DNA from: Palsa-506 sp963707065
Lineage (GTDB): Bacteria; Actinomycetota; Actinomycetes; Streptosporangiales; Streptosporangiaceae
Direction of reading: 5' to 3'
Assembly (NCBI GenBank): GCA_963707065.1
Contig: CAVPPJ010000006.1
Span: 62,001 to 126,000 of the forward strand
Length of the DNA stretch: 64,000 bases
A model generated the notes under the pieces. The model saw only the letters and a list, made by a program, of their open reading frames with translations. It was not told the origin of the DNA and made no database searches. Positions 9,356 through 18,482 of this stretch are shown here, piece after piece; the stretch's first letter is position 1; each line of letters starts with the position of its first letter. A program made the position numbers and the translations under genes.

Positions 9356-10724
9356 ATGCTTCATCGCCGGCAGATCGCCTGGCCGCTTTCCAGCGTCGCC
9401 GCGGGCGTACTCGCGCTCACCATGGCGGGAGCCGTTGCCCCCGCCATGGCCGGCGCATCGGCAGCACCGCCGGGACCGGCCGGGCTGACTCCCGCCAGCG
9501 GCACACCCGAGCTCTCACCCCGGCCCAGCGGGCACACCGAGCAGGTCAGGCAGCTGGTGAAATGCGGCCGGAGGATGTACGCCGTCGGCAAGTTCGCCAG
9601 GATCAGGCAGGGCGGCCATGTCTACATCCGGCACAATGCGTTCAGCTTCCTGGCCGCCGCGCCGTACACGGTCACGCGCTGGAAGCCGGGCGCCAACGGC
9701 GAGGTCAATTCCATCGCCTTCCGGAGCGGCAACTGCTCCAGCGCCTATCTCGGCGGGTCCTTCACCCGCGTGCACAAGCGGTCAGCCAGGAACATCGTCA
9801 AGGTCAATACCTCCACCGGCCGGGTGCGGGAGCGGTTCGCCCACCACGCCGGCAGGCCGGTCGAGACGCTGGTCGTGCACACGCACCACGTGCTGGCCGG
9901 CGGCTTCTTCAAGTCCATCAACGGCTCCGGCCGCAATTACTACGCAAGCCTGAACTCAAGGACCGGGCGCGACGACCGCTACCTGCGGCTGCACATCTCC
10001 GGTCACTATGACTTCGCCGGCGTGATCGGCAACCGTACCCGGGTCTACAACCAGCAGATCAGCCCGACCGGCCACCGCCTGCTGGTCGAAGGCGACTTCA
10101 CCAGGGTGCGCGGCAAGCACCGCCAGCAGATCTTCATGCTCACCCTGCGCTCTAGCCACGCGAAGGTGACGAGGTGGCGCTCGACCGAGTTCAACCAGAA
10201 CTGCGCCGACAGCACCCCGTTCTACATCCACGCGGCGTCCTGGTCGCCGGACAGCAGAACGATCTACGTGGCCGCCACCGGCGAGGCACCCGAGGGCCTG
10301 TCGATGACCGCGCCCAGGACCGGGCTGTGCGACGCGGCGTCGGCCTTCTCGTCTGCGGATCGCGCAGTCAGTTCCAAGTGGATCAACTACACCGGCTGTG
10401 ACTCCCTGTACGCCACGGCCGCGGACACCAACACGGCCTACTTCGCCGGTCACGAGCGGTGGGCAGACAACCCGAACGGCTGCAACGTCGCCGGCTCAGG
10501 CGCCGTCCCGGCGCAGGGAATGGTCGGCCTCTCGCCTTCTGACAGCAGCACTATTCATCTGGAATCCCACCAGGTCACAGGGGCTCGGTGCCGATGACAT
10601 GCTGATCACCAACCAGGGCCTGTGGATTGCCAGCGACAACTTCAAGGACAGCGACGGTGCCGTCGCCGACAAGTGCGCCAAGGTTCCTGGCCACGCCGGG
10701 ATCTGCTTCATGCCGTACAACTAG
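9356..10724 (+). pseudogene. Secreted beta-propeller-like protein, frameshifted near its end
   Basis: A signal peptide (residues 1-34, ending near ASA) follows AGGAG at 9346-9350, and the mature part has repeating blades of the type LGGSFTRV and FFKSING, as in secreted actinobacterial beta-propellers. The 9356 frame ends at 10597 with an unrelated tail. From about 10555 the neighbouring frame continues with WNPTRSQGLGADDM and ends in GICFMPYN at 10724, which is the usual C-terminus of this family in my experience. Reading CAT-C-TGG with the C skipped restores the whole protein (about 455 residues). A strong hairpin lies just after 10724. Sequencing error or mutation cannot be separated here. 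Confidence 0.8.
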
Positions 10725-10744
10725 GCACCCGTCAGGCCATTCAT

Positions 10745-10786
10745 CCGCCCGCTGCCCGGCCGCGCCTGCGGCCGGGCAGCGGGCGG
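10745..10786 (+). terminator. Perfect 19-bp hairpin terminator
   Basis: Bases 10745-10763 and 10768-10786 are exactly complementary, with a four-base loop GCCT. No T-run follows, as usual in high-GC actinobacteria. It sits 20 bases after the stop at 10724, which supports 10724 rather than 10597 as the original end of the upstream gene. Confidence 0.85.
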
Positions 10787-10798
10787 TATGGTGCGCAT

Positions 10799-11290
10799 GT
10801 GAAAAGCCGCACGCCAGCGCTAACTCCCGTAGTCCGGACCGCTTACCGCAATGAGATGGACGCCAGCCAGCGATCAGCCCTGCTCAGCTGGATCGCCTTC
10901 ACCAGCACTTTCGCCGCGGTGCGCGGCATCACCTACAGCATCCGGGCTGGCAAGGGGCCGTTCCGCAATCTGAGTGTCGGAAGTGAGCACCTGCACCACT
11001 ACATGTGGGGCATCGGCATGGTCTCGGGGGTCGGCGTCGTCGCCGTCCGCGGCAGCGAGCGGCAGCGCAGGCACCCTGTGGTGGCGGTGTGCTACGGCTC
11101 CGGGCTGGCGCTCATCATCGATGAGTTCGCCCTGCTGCTCGATCTCAAGGATGTCTACTGGGCCAAGCAGGGCCGTATCTCCGTCGACCTCGGGATCGGC
11201 GGCAGCGCGCTCGCCGGGTCCTACTTCGCGGCGCTCCCGCTGCTGCGCGCGCTGCGCGCGGAGCGCGCCCGCGGCAAAGACCGGCCCTGA
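10799..11290 (+). CDS. Integral membrane protein, unknown function
   Basis: 163-residue protein with three or four hydrophobic segments (about residues 25-45, 65-85, 95-115 and 130-150). The GTG at 10799 is the first start in frame after the hairpin; ATG 10856 is an alternative. A histidine pair in SEHLHHYMWGIG and an acidic stretch (LIIDEFALLLD) inside membrane segments are notable and recur in small actinobacterial membrane proteins that I cannot name. Function unknown. Confidence 0.65.
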   Translation: MKSRTPALTPVVRTAYRNEMDASQRSALLSWIAFTSTFAAVRGITYSIRAGKGPFRNLSVGSEHLHHYMWGIGMVSGVGVVAVRGSERQRRHPVVAVCYGSGLALIIDEFALLLDLKDVYWAKQGRISVDLGIGGSALAGSYFAALPLLRALRAERARGKDRP

Positions 11291-11344
11291 CTATCCCCGC
11301 CGGCACGGGTTCCGGCTGATCCCGGCATGCGGGATCATGTGCGG

Positions 11345-12292
11345 ATGAGCGAGCAGGGCTGGAGATGGCAGTCGCCGCCGGGGTGGCCCGAACCGCCGGC
11401 CGGATGGGCGCCGCCGCCCGGCTGGCAGGCGCCGCCGGAGTGGCCTGCGCCGCCGGCCGACTGGGTCTACTGGGTCCCGGCCGGATCGGCGCAGCCTGCG
11501 GCGGCCGCGCCCGGGCCGCCCCGGCCGATGGCAGCCCGGCCCGCTCCGCTGCCTGCGCTGATCCGGATAGAGGAACCGTCCAGGCGAGGGCTTATCTGGG
11601 AGACCTGGTTCGTCGAACTGGCGTTCCTGTTCCCCGGCGTTGCCGCCGCGGTGGATCTCCTCGCTGCGCACGTGAGCGGCGTCAGCGACGTCAACCTGTT
11701 CTCCGCCGTCGTTCCCGGCCGCCCGGTGGAAAACCTCATCCTCGGCATCTTCAGGTATCTCGCCGTCGGCGCCGTGGTACCACTCGCGCTGCTGCTGCTG
11801 GCGCGAACCGGCCAGCGCCCGGCCGACCTCGGGCTTGGCCTGCCCGGGCTGCGCAGCGACCTGGTGCCGGCGGCGGGGCTTGCCGTCGGCGGATACGGCC
11901 TGACGCTGCTGATCGCACTGCCCCTCAGCACCCTGATCGCGCACCACGGCGGACTGTTCAGCCAGGTGCACACCGGGCACGTGCCGAAGTACTACATCCT
12001 GTACGGGCTGGCCATCTCGGCAGTTACCGCCATCACCGAGGAGACCCTGGTCAGCGGCTATCTGCTCACCAGGCTCGAGCAGTTCGGCTGGACCCCGCGG
12101 CGAGCCCTGCTGCTCAGCCTCACCCTGCGCACCAGTTACCACGTCTACTACGGGCTCGGTTTCCTGTTCACCATTCCGCTCGGCTACCTGCTGACCCGCT
12201 CCTTCCAGAAGCACCACCGGCTGACCCGGCCGATCGCGGCGCACTTCCTCTATGACGCCGCGCTCATCACCATCGCCATCCTCGCGTCCTGA
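11345..12292 (+). CDS. CPBP family intramembrane metalloprotease
   Basis: Membrane protease of the Rce1/CPBP (Abi) family, 315 residues. A Pro/Trp-rich cytosolic N-terminus (residues 1-75, repeated PPGW and PPxW motifs) precedes about seven membrane segments. Family motifs are seen: EETLVSGYL (motif 1, Glu-Glu), SLTLRTSYHVYYG (motif 2, His) and HFLYDA (motif 3). These residues bind zinc and activate water. The ATG at 11345 is chosen over 11327, which would add six unsupported residues. Substrate unknown. Confidence 0.86.
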   Translation: MSEQGWRWQSPPGWPEPPAGWAPPPGWQAPPEWPAPPADWVYWVPAGSAQPAAAAPGPPRPMAARPAPLPALIRIEEPSRRGLIWETWFVELAFLFPGVAAAVDLLAAHVSGVSDVNLFSAVVPGRPVENLILGIFRYLAVGAVVPLALLLLARTGQRPADLGLGLPGLRSDLVPAAGLAVGGYGLTLLIALPLSTLIAHHGGLFSQVHTGHVPKYYILYGLAISAVTAITEETLVSGYLLTRLEQFGWTPRRALLLSLTLRTSYHVYYGLGFLFTIPLGYLLTRSFQKHHRLTRPIAAHFLYDAALITIAILAS

Positions 12293-12356
12293 CGGCAGAG
12301 CCGCACGGCAGCTGGCTGTTGTCACGGCCGGGCGCTGGCTCGCTAGGGTGTCGTCA

Positions 12357-12899
12357 ATGGCAGACAAGGTGACATTGCGGCCGGTGGCCGAAGATGACCT
12401 GTCCTTCATCGACCTCCTGACCAACGATCCGGCCATGGCCGGCCAGCACGAATGGCATGGCTGGAGTAACCCCGGATCCTTGCGCCGAGGGTGGGCGGAG
12501 ACCGGCCTGCTCGGCGAGGCCGGCGGCATGCTCATGGTGGTCCGCGGCACCGACCGGGTCGGCTGCGTGTCCTGGCGAAAGACCCGGACCGGGGCCATCG
12601 CGTACTGCTGGAGCCTCGGTATCGGCCTGGCGCCTGAGTTCCAGGGCCGGGGCTACGGCACTACGGCACAGCGACTGCTGGTGCAGTACCTGTTCGCGCA
12701 TACCCAGGTAAACCGGATCCAGGCGGAGACGGAGATAACCAATATCGCCGAGCAGCGCGCCCTGGAGCGAGCCGGTTTCACTCGTGAGGGCGTCGCCCGC
12801 GGCGCGGCATTCCGCGCTGGGCAATGGCGCGACAACGTGCTCTACGGCGTGCTCAGGGCCGAAGTCGACCTGACGGCTGACGGCACGATCCTGGTATGA
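12357..12899 (+). CDS. GNAT family N-acetyltransferase
   Basis: 180-residue acetyl-CoA-dependent acyltransferase of the RimJ/RimL-like type. The acetyl-CoA signature is GLAPEFQGRGYGT, followed by the helix carrying ITNIAEQRALERAGF, which is typical of RimJ/L relatives that modify protein N-termini or small amines. The start ATG at 12357 matches the usual beginning (KVTLRPVAEDDL). The substrate is unknown. It stands alone between the CPBP protease and a nucleotidyltransferase. Confidence 0.85.
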   Translation: MADKVTLRPVAEDDLSFIDLLTNDPAMAGQHEWHGWSNPGSLRRGWAETGLLGEAGGMLMVVRGTDRVGCVSWRKTRTGAIAYCWSLGIGLAPEFQGRGYGTTAQRLLVQYLFAHTQVNRIQAETEITNIAEQRALERAGFTREGVARGAAFRAGQWRDNVLYGVLRAEVDLTADGTILV

Positions 12900-12999
12900 G
12901 GCCGCTGCCGCCCGGACGTGCCGCCTGCTGCGCCCGGTACCGGGCGACAGCAGGCTGCACGCGAGGCTTCGCCTTACTCTCTCCCAGTACCTTGGTGCG

Positions 13000-13740
13000 A
13001 TGTTCACATCCGAGGACCGGGAACGGCTGCGAGATGAGCTGGTCTCGGCCGCTCGCGCCGACGAGCGCATCACGGGTGCCGCGCTCACCGGCTCCGCCGC
13101 CGTGGACGCTGAGGACCGCTGGTCGGACATTGACCTGGCACTGGGCCTTGCCCCGGACGCCGATCCCGGCCAGGTGATCGCGGACTGGACCCGGGTCATG
13201 TACCAGCAGCACAGCGCCGTCGACCACCTGGACATCGCTCTGCGAGCCACCGTCTACCGCGTCTTCCTGCTGGCCAGCACGCTCCAGGTCGACGTCGCCT
13301 TCTCGCCTGCGGCGCAGTTCGGCGCCATCGCCCCGACCTTCCGGCTGATCTTCGGAACCTCAGCGCAGCAGCCGCCGCCGGCGGCGCCCGGCGCAGCTGA
13401 GCTCGTCGGCCTGGGCTGGCTTTACGCGCTGCACGCGCGATCGAGCATCGCCCGCGGCCGGGTATGGCAGGCCGAGTACATGATCAGCGGCATGCGCGAC
13501 CACGTGCTGGCGCTGGCCTGCCTGCGACACGGCCTGCCGGCAGCCCAGGGGCGGGGCATGGATCGCCTGCCGCCGGCGGCCACCGCGGGCATTGCCGGGG
13601 CGCTCGTCCGCTCGCTCGACACGAGCGAACTGGCCCGTGCCTTTCGGGTGGCAATCGACGCGCTGCTCGCCGAGGCTGGCCAGGTTGATCCGGGACTGGC
13701 CGGCCGCCTCGGCGGCACTCTGCGGGAGCTGGCCAGCTGA
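13000..13740 (+). CDS. Nucleotidyltransferase domain protein
   Basis: 246-residue protein with a polymerase-beta type nucleotidyltransferase core in its first 100 residues: LTGSAAV (the G-S motif) followed by WSDIDLAL (the D-x-D metal ligands), and a third acidic strand at VDVAFS. The rest is helical and resembles the C-terminal part of aminoglycoside or kanamycin-type nucleotidyltransferases. It is probably a soluble transferase of NMP onto an unknown substrate. Confidence 0.75.
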   Translation: MFTSEDRERLRDELVSAARADERITGAALTGSAAVDAEDRWSDIDLALGLAPDADPGQVIADWTRVMYQQHSAVDHLDIALRATVYRVFLLASTLQVDVAFSPAAQFGAIAPTFRLIFGTSAQQPPPAAPGAAELVGLGWLYALHARSSIARGRVWQAEYMISGMRDHVLALACLRHGLPAAQGRGMDRLPPAATAGIAGALVRSLDTSELARAFRVAIDALLAEAGQVDPGLAGRLGGTLRELAS

Positions 13741-13771
13741 TCGCCGGCGGCGAGCCGGGCATGCCTGCTCG

Positions 13772-14153
13772 CTATTCGCGGACCCACAGGCAGAACGGAT
13801 GGCCGGCCGGGTCGAGGTAGACCCGCACCTTCTCCTGTGGCTGAAAGTCGGCAAGGGCCGCGCCAGCCGCCACGGCATGGGCTCCGGCGATATCGAGATC
13901 GTCGACCTCGATATCGAGGTGCAGCATCATCTGCTGATCGCCGGCGCTCGCGGGCCAGGCCGGCCTGACGTATGCCGTCCTCGGTCTGAAAGGACAGCCC
14001 GGCTGCGCCGCCGGGGGGCCTGAGCGTCACCCAGCCGGGCTCGTTTGTCCCCACCGGCCAGCCAAGGAGCCGCTGGTAGAAGTCCGCGAGCAGGCCGGCA
14101 TCCGGCGAGTCGAGGACTACGGCGGTCAGCGTCATTGCCGGTCGCTCGGTCAT
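13772..14153 (-). pseudogene. VOC/glyoxalase family protein, frameshifted
   Basis: The frame from ATG 14153 reads MTERPAMTLTAVVLDSPD and LLADFYQRLLGW, a typical VOC N-terminus, up to about 13975. The expected second half (GDQQMMLHLDIEVDDLD, then HPFCLWVRE and a stop at 13772) continues in another frame. The total of 382 bases is one more than a multiple of three. Skipping one base near GGCATACGTC joins the two halves into a normal protein of about 126 residues. It is divergent from the gene at 14233. Confidence 0.85.
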
Positions 14154-14232
14154 GCTTGCCTCCTTGATCCGGGCCATCCCCGGCGATATTAAGCATTACT
14201 CCGGGCGGGCCCTGCCGTGGAAGGATGTGCCC

Positions 14233-14988
14233 ATGGACGGGCTGACCATTCCGCCAGGCTCGCCGGTGGAGGTCTTCACCGCCGAGGAGCGGCCTGATCT
14301 GTGGGAGCAGGCAAGGCCCATGTTCGGCGGCGTATGGCCCGAGTACAACCTGCACGGCAACCACACCAGCAAGTACTTCGGCCAGCTGTTTCCCCGGTAT
14401 GCGCGGTTTCAGGTGCTGGTCTATGACGGCGCCGCCGCCCGCGTGGTCGGACGCGGCCGGGCCATTCCGTTCCGGTGGGACGGGTCACTGGAGGACCTGC
14501 CCGCCGGAATCGACGCCGTCGGCCTGCGCGCGGTGTCGGAGCAAGCGGCGCCGACAGCCGTGTCCGCGCTTGCCGCCGAGGTCGAGCGGGACCGGCAGGG
14601 GCACGGCCTCAGCCGGCTCATCCTCCTGGCCATGGCGGCCGCGGCGCGCAACGCGGGCCTCGGCCCGCTCGTGGCCCCGGTCCGGCCAAGCCGGAAGGAT
14701 CTGTACCCGCTCATCCCGATCGATGCCTACGCCCGGTGGCGCCGCGGCGACGACCTGCCGTTCGATCCATGGCTGCGCGTGCATGCCCGGCTGGAGGCGA
14801 CGATCCTGCGGACCGAGCCGCATTCGATGGAGATCGCGGCGCCCGTGGCGGACTGGGAACAATGGACCGGCATGGAAATGCCGGAGCCCGGTGAGTACGT
14901 GTTCCCGGGCGGGCTGGCGCCGCTCGCGGTCGCCGGTGGCATGGGGCGGTACTGGGAGCCCAATGTGTGGATGGTCCACCCGGCATGA
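14233..14988 (+). CDS. GNAT-like acetyltransferase
   Basis: 251-residue protein from ATG 14233. The central segment EVERDRQGHGLSRLIL carries an R-Q-x-G-x-G acetyl-CoA loop with the preceding beta strand, and LGPLVAPVRPSRKDLYPLI resembles the C-terminal part of GNAT proteins seen in many actinobacteria. The first 60 residues (VEVFTAEERPDLWEQA) are conserved-looking but unassigned. Stand-alone gene, substrate unknown. Confidence 0.65.
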   Translation: MDGLTIPPGSPVEVFTAEERPDLWEQARPMFGGVWPEYNLHGNHTSKYFGQLFPRYARFQVLVYDGAAARVVGRGRAIPFRWDGSLEDLPAGIDAVGLRAVSEQAAPTAVSALAAEVERDRQGHGLSRLILLAMAAAARNAGLGPLVAPVRPSRKDLYPLIPIDAYARWRRGDDLPFDPWLRVHARLEATILRTEPHSMEIAAPVADWEQWTGMEMPEPGEYVFPGGLAPLAVAGGMGRYWEPNVWMVHPA

Positions 14989-15054
14989 GCGGCCAGCCCG
15001 CCATCGCCGCGGCCGCTGCCGCCGCAACCATGTGTCAGCAGTTCACGCCGCGGG

Positions 15055-15763
15055 TCAGCTGGCCGCCCTGACGCAGCTGGCGACGAGGAAAACGGGGTAG
15101 CGGTCGGCGCCAGCACGCTGATTGCCCCATTGCGGCTGCGGAATCGGCTCAGCGAGCCGGTCCAGCCACAGGCCGTGCTGGCGGAGCACGTTGAGGTAGG
15201 TAGAGAGCATCCGGTGACTCGCGCCGACCTTGCGGCGGAGCCTGGACAGCGCGTCGTCCGCGACCCAGCGCCCCTCGTCGTAGTAGCGGCCGGCGGACGG
15301 CCAGGAGGCGGCGACATCGCTGGCACCCGGGAAGCAAGGATGCAGGATCGAGAACACGAAGTGGCCGCCCGGCCGGAGGGCGCTGCTCGCGGCCGCCGCG
15401 GCGCCGTCCAGATCATCGATGTCGGAGAGGGCGAAATTGCAGGTCACGGCGTCGTAAAATGCGGCGTTCAGGCCATCCCGGCGATGTCACATCGGCGTGA
15501 ACATAACGGATGCCGAGCGGCTCGGCCTGCTCCGCCTGCCTGGCCAAGCCGATCAGTGCGCCGGAGATGTCGATGCCCGTCAGGCCGGCTCCGCGGCGGG
15601 CGAGCTCGCGGGTGATGCGCCCGTGCCCGCAGCCGATATCCAGAATCTGCATCCCGGCCGGCGACCCGAGCAGTTCGAGCAGCGCCTCAGACGCCGGATC
15701 GCCCAGGGAATCGAATCCGCTGACGTAGAAATCGGCGATCGCGTCGTACCTGGCTTCAGCCAT
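15055..15763 (-). pseudogene. Class I SAM methyltransferase, frameshifted
   Basis: The frame from ATG 15763 gives MAEARYDAIADFYVSGFD and the SAM-binding motif ILDIGCGHGRITRELARRG, then loses its fold near 15480. The adjacent frame continues with FYDAVTCNFALSDIDDLDG and GGHFVFSILHPCFPG (motif IV and post-motif regions) and stops at 15055. The total of 709 bases is one more than a multiple of three. Joining them gives about 235 residues, the normal size for a UbiE-like methyltransferase. Confidence 0.87.
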
Positions 15764-15923
15764 AGCCCGACTCTAATTCTCGTGGCTCGCCGCGTTGGCA
15801 CAGGTCCGCTGCGAGCGGACAGGCGAGCCCGACGGCGGCGGCCGGACGCTTGCCAGCGCGAGCGCACCGTCCGGGTCGCAGTGGTTGCGTTTGCGCCGAG
15901 GACCGGCGGCGCGCGCACAGGCC

Positions 15924-16644
15924 TTACTTCTCCTCGCCCTGGCGGGCGGCCGTGAACCATGAATGGTCGTCCGTCAGGTAGCGGTCTAGCGTCAGGCCAG
16001 CATCGTCGAGCGCGGCCCTGAGCTGCTTCTCGTCGAGGCGCATCGCGGTGAACGTCTGGGTCCAGACTCGCCCGCCCGCCTGGTACTCCACGGTAGCGGC
16101 GAGCAGATCCGTGCTTGGCCGCGATAGGTCCCGCAGGCGGATAATGATCTCGCCTAGCTGTTCTTCGGAGGCTGTCGCGCTCAGCGAACCACTGCGGCGG
16201 ATGATGCTGGATGATCACCCGTCCGTTGACTGCTACATGCCGCGCGCAGCTGCGCAGCAGTGCCTGCCTGATGCCCTCATCGGGAACATTAAGAAGATGC
16301 GACGCGAGCAGGACAATATCGAAAGTGCGGCCCAGCTCAAGGTTCTCGATGCGCGCGCAGACGGTCTCGGCCGAGCGGACGTGTGCCAGCATCTCTGGCG
16401 ATTCATCGACCGCAACGACCGGATGGCCGATTTTGACCAGCGCGTCAGTAACTCGGCCTGTTCCGGAGCCAAGCTCGAGGATCGAGGCGCCAGCGCTGCC
16501 GGCCGCCATATGGATAATTTCCGGCTCGCGACCTGGCGGCAGCAGTGCGTAAAGGTCAACCGCGCAGCCATCCGGGGTGATGGCACCCGGTCCGCTGGCC
16601 GGATTACCTCTCGGCGAGTCCTGCCCACGGCCCTGGTCGCTCAT
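15924..16644 (-). pseudogene. Second class I SAM methyltransferase, frameshifted
   Basis: From ATG 16644 the protein reads MSDQGRGQDSPRGN and has the motif ILELGSGTGRVTDALVKIG and FDIVLLASHLLNVPDE. It goes out of frame near 16185. The true C-terminus (ATASEEQLGEIIIRLRD, then DDHSWFTAARQGEEK and stop at 15924) is in the next frame. The total is 721 bases, again one over a multiple of three. The joined product of about 239 residues would be a complete small-molecule methyltransferase of unknown substrate. Confidence 0.87.
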
Positions 16645-16764
16645 GATCGATCTCCCGTCGAGTATGCCGCCTGCGGCATGATGGCCGTCTATCACGGTAT
16701 CCGCGCCAGCCGATGCGCTGTCGTCTCCGCCGTCACGCAGCAGCCAGTGCCTAGACTTATCGAC

Positions 16765-17553
16765 GTGAACGGCATTCGGGTCCCGCGGCTTGAAATCAAC
16801 GGCCGCGGCGCCACCATCGAGCAGGTGTGGGAACTCGATCTCAGTAATTACGGTCACTTCACCGCTATGCAGGTCAGAGGCCGTAAGACGGTCGGAATGG
16901 ATTTCCATCTAACCCGCCTTGATGCCGCCACCCATGAGCTGTTCGGCGTCGGGCTGGAGAGCGAGCGAGTTCGCGGTTACATCAGTCACGCGCTGGCTGA
17001 CGACACCGAAGATGCCTCAGTTCGAGTCAACGTGTTCCGGTCAAGCGCCACTGATGAGGTGTCCGTGATGGTCAGCGTGCGGCCGCCGGCATCCCCGCCG
17101 GCCGCGGGCCAGCGCCTGCAGAGCGTTCAGTATCAGCGGCCGCTCGCTCATATCAAGCATGCGGGCGGATTCGGCCAGTCTTATTACGGCAGCCTGGCGC
17201 ATGGCAACGGCTTCGATGAAGCGCTGTTCATCGGGCCGGACGGTGCCGTTTCCGAGGGCTCCATTACCAACATCGGCTTTATCGACGGCGACTCGGTTGT
17301 CTGGCCGGACGCACCCGCGCTGCGCGGGGTCATGATGCAGGTAGCCCAGCGGGAACTGGGGAAAGCGCGCGTGCCCTGGCGATACGAGGCAGTGCACCTG
17401 GCAGATCTGGCCTCTTTCGCGGGAGCGTTCGTCACCAACTCCCACGGGATGGCCACGGTCGCGGGCATTGACAGCCTGACCTTGCGAACCGATGCGCCGC
17501 TCATGCGCGGCATGACGAATGCGCTCGCGGCTGCTCCCTACGACGTGATCTGA
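16765..17553 (+). CDS. Aminotransferase class IV family protein
   Basis: PLP fold-type IV enzyme, 262 residues, related to branched-chain aminotransferase and 4-amino-4-deoxychorismate lyase. The Schiff-base lysine is probably Lys131 in LAHIKHAGGFGQSYY, and the family's later motif appears as GNGFDEALFIGPDGAVSEGS followed by NIGFI. The GTG at 16765 matches the usual family start a short distance before LSNYGHFTAM. It is divergent from the frameshifted methyltransferase. Substrate is unclear. Confidence 0.85.
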   Translation: MNGIRVPRLEINGRGATIEQVWELDLSNYGHFTAMQVRGRKTVGMDFHLTRLDAATHELFGVGLESERVRGYISHALADDTEDASVRVNVFRSSATDEVSVMVSVRPPASPPAAGQRLQSVQYQRPLAHIKHAGGFGQSYYGSLAHGNGFDEALFIGPDGAVSEGSITNIGFIDGDSVVWPDAPALRGVMMQVAQRELGKARVPWRYEAVHLADLASFAGAFVTNSHGMATVAGIDSLTLRTDAPLMRGMTNALAAAPYDVI

Positions 17554-17821
17554 GCGCACGCCGCGGCGGCCGGCGGCCGGTAGTTCGCTCCGGCCAGCGA
17601 ACCTCCGGCAGATCGCTGATGATCTTCGTGTCTGGCCGGGCACCCGGGCAAGCCCAGCACGCGCGGTGCCTAAGCTCAGCGCGGCAGGCCGGCCTGCACG
17701 GCCTGCTCTCCCGCCCGGCCGGCCGCTACCGCCCCGAACCCCGGCCGTGATATTCAGAACCAAGGCCGGGCCGGCATCCGCGCAGCCCAGACCCGGCGGA
17801 ACATACCGTGGTGCTCGTGTC
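17554..17821. other. Intergenic stretch before the SOS-like boxes
   Basis: I see no gene, RNA or strong hairpin here. It is GC-rich up to about 17740 and then meets the unusually AT-rich promoter-like stretch at 17822-17876. Confidence 0.5.
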
Positions 17822-17835
17822 CGAACGAATGTTCT
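17822..17835. promoter_or_regulatory. SOS (LexA) box-like palindrome 1
   Basis: CGAACGAATGTTCT matches the actinobacterial LexA consensus CGAAC-N4-GTTCG at nine of ten defined positions. It lies in an AT-rich patch 42 bases before the ATG at 17877. A second related site follows exactly 40 bases later. Confidence 0.6.
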
Positions 17836-17861
17836 AATAAATTCCCTCTTCACATTTGACT

Positions 17862-17875
17862 CGTACGTATGTTCT
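17862..17875. promoter_or_regulatory. SOS (LexA) box-like palindrome 2
   Basis: CGTACGTATGTTCT matches the same consensus at eight of ten positions and ends one base before the ATG at 17877. A site this close to the start would fit a leaderless transcript blocked by LexA. Function is inferred from the motif only. Confidence 0.5.
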
Positions 17876-17876
17876 A

Positions 17877-18215
17877 ATGGCGGGTATGCCGCCAGTCGCC
17901 TCCACCGCCGGGTCCCGGCCAGTTGCTCCCTCCGGGGTGCATCCGGCCCGGCTGCTGGGTAGCTGGCGTCCGGCGGGCCAGCGCGAGCCACGGCCTCCAC
18001 CCCGCGACGCGGGGCGCCGCCGCAGGCGCCTGGCCGCCGCAAAGAGGATGACCATGGGTGCGGGCCAGGTGACATTGCCCGCCGCCAGGCGGGCCGGCTT
18101 CACCGGTAGCGCCTCCGAGGCCGTAGCGCCGGTACTGCGAGCCGCTGGCGGAGAGCCTTACCCGAGCCTGCCCGATAGCTCACTTGCCTTTCCGGCACGT
18201 CCAAGACGGTCATGA
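17877..18215 (+). CDS. Hypothetical 112-residue protein downstream of SOS-like boxes
   Basis: Open frame starting MAGMPPVASTAGSRPVAPSG immediately after the second SOS-like palindrome. It is rich in Pro, Ala and Arg with a basic centre (GRRRRRLAAAKR) and shows no domain I recognise. Its support is the placement of the promoter-like boxes, not its composition; it could be a remnant of a damage-inducible gene whose body was lost. Low confidence that it is translated. Confidence 0.3.
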   Translation: MAGMPPVASTAGSRPVAPSGVHPARLLGSWRPAGQREPRPPPRDAGRRRRRLAAAKRMTMGAGQVTLPAARRAGFTGSASEAVAPVLRAAGGEPYPSLPDSSLAFPARPRRS

Positions 18216-18259
18216 AAGCTGAATATGCCTGGCACAGGCCGCACGCTAGAGGTGAGAAC

Positions 18260-18466
18260 GTGAGAACGCACTCCGATTATGATGTCCGCCCAGAGAGCCG
18301 GCGCCTTGCTGACTTGAAGCACAAGGCGGCAGAACTCGAGCGCAAGCTCTCGGACGCCCGCGTATCACTGGAGCGAGAGCTAGCCGAGTCCGAGGATATT
18401 ACGGTAGCTGCGCCTGGCCAGGTCCGGGAATCGCATGCGCAGCACTGCTGCGCATCGGCATCATGA
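18260..18466 (+). CDS. Small coiled-coil protein
   Basis: 68-residue protein from GTG 18260, preceded by AGAGGTGAG at 18249-18255. The centre (RRLADLKHKAAELERKLSDARVSLERELAES) has the spacing of a two-heptad coiled coil. The C-terminus contains two adjacent cysteines. It ends 16 bases before the next gene and probably belongs to the same transcript. Not recognised as a named family. Confidence 0.5.
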   Translation: MRTHSDYDVRPESRRLADLKHKAAELERKLSDARVSLERELAESEDITVAAPGQVRESHAQHCCASAS

Positions 18467-18482
18467 GCATGAGGCTGACAGC

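Noticed and set aside
10398..10724. Independent 108-residue gene overlapping the end of the secreted protein
   Set aside because: Only its last ~55 residues are protein-like and they fit the missing end of the secreted protein, so it is the frameshifted tail.
15580..16908. Single 442-residue protein on the minus strand across methyltransferase 2
   Set aside because: It reads correct sequence only from 16644 to ~16185; the rest is out of frame and passes into methyltransferase 1's gene.
17856..17876. Start upstream of ATG 17877 for the gene after the SOS-like boxes
   Set aside because: It would lie inside the second palindrome and has no ribosome site.
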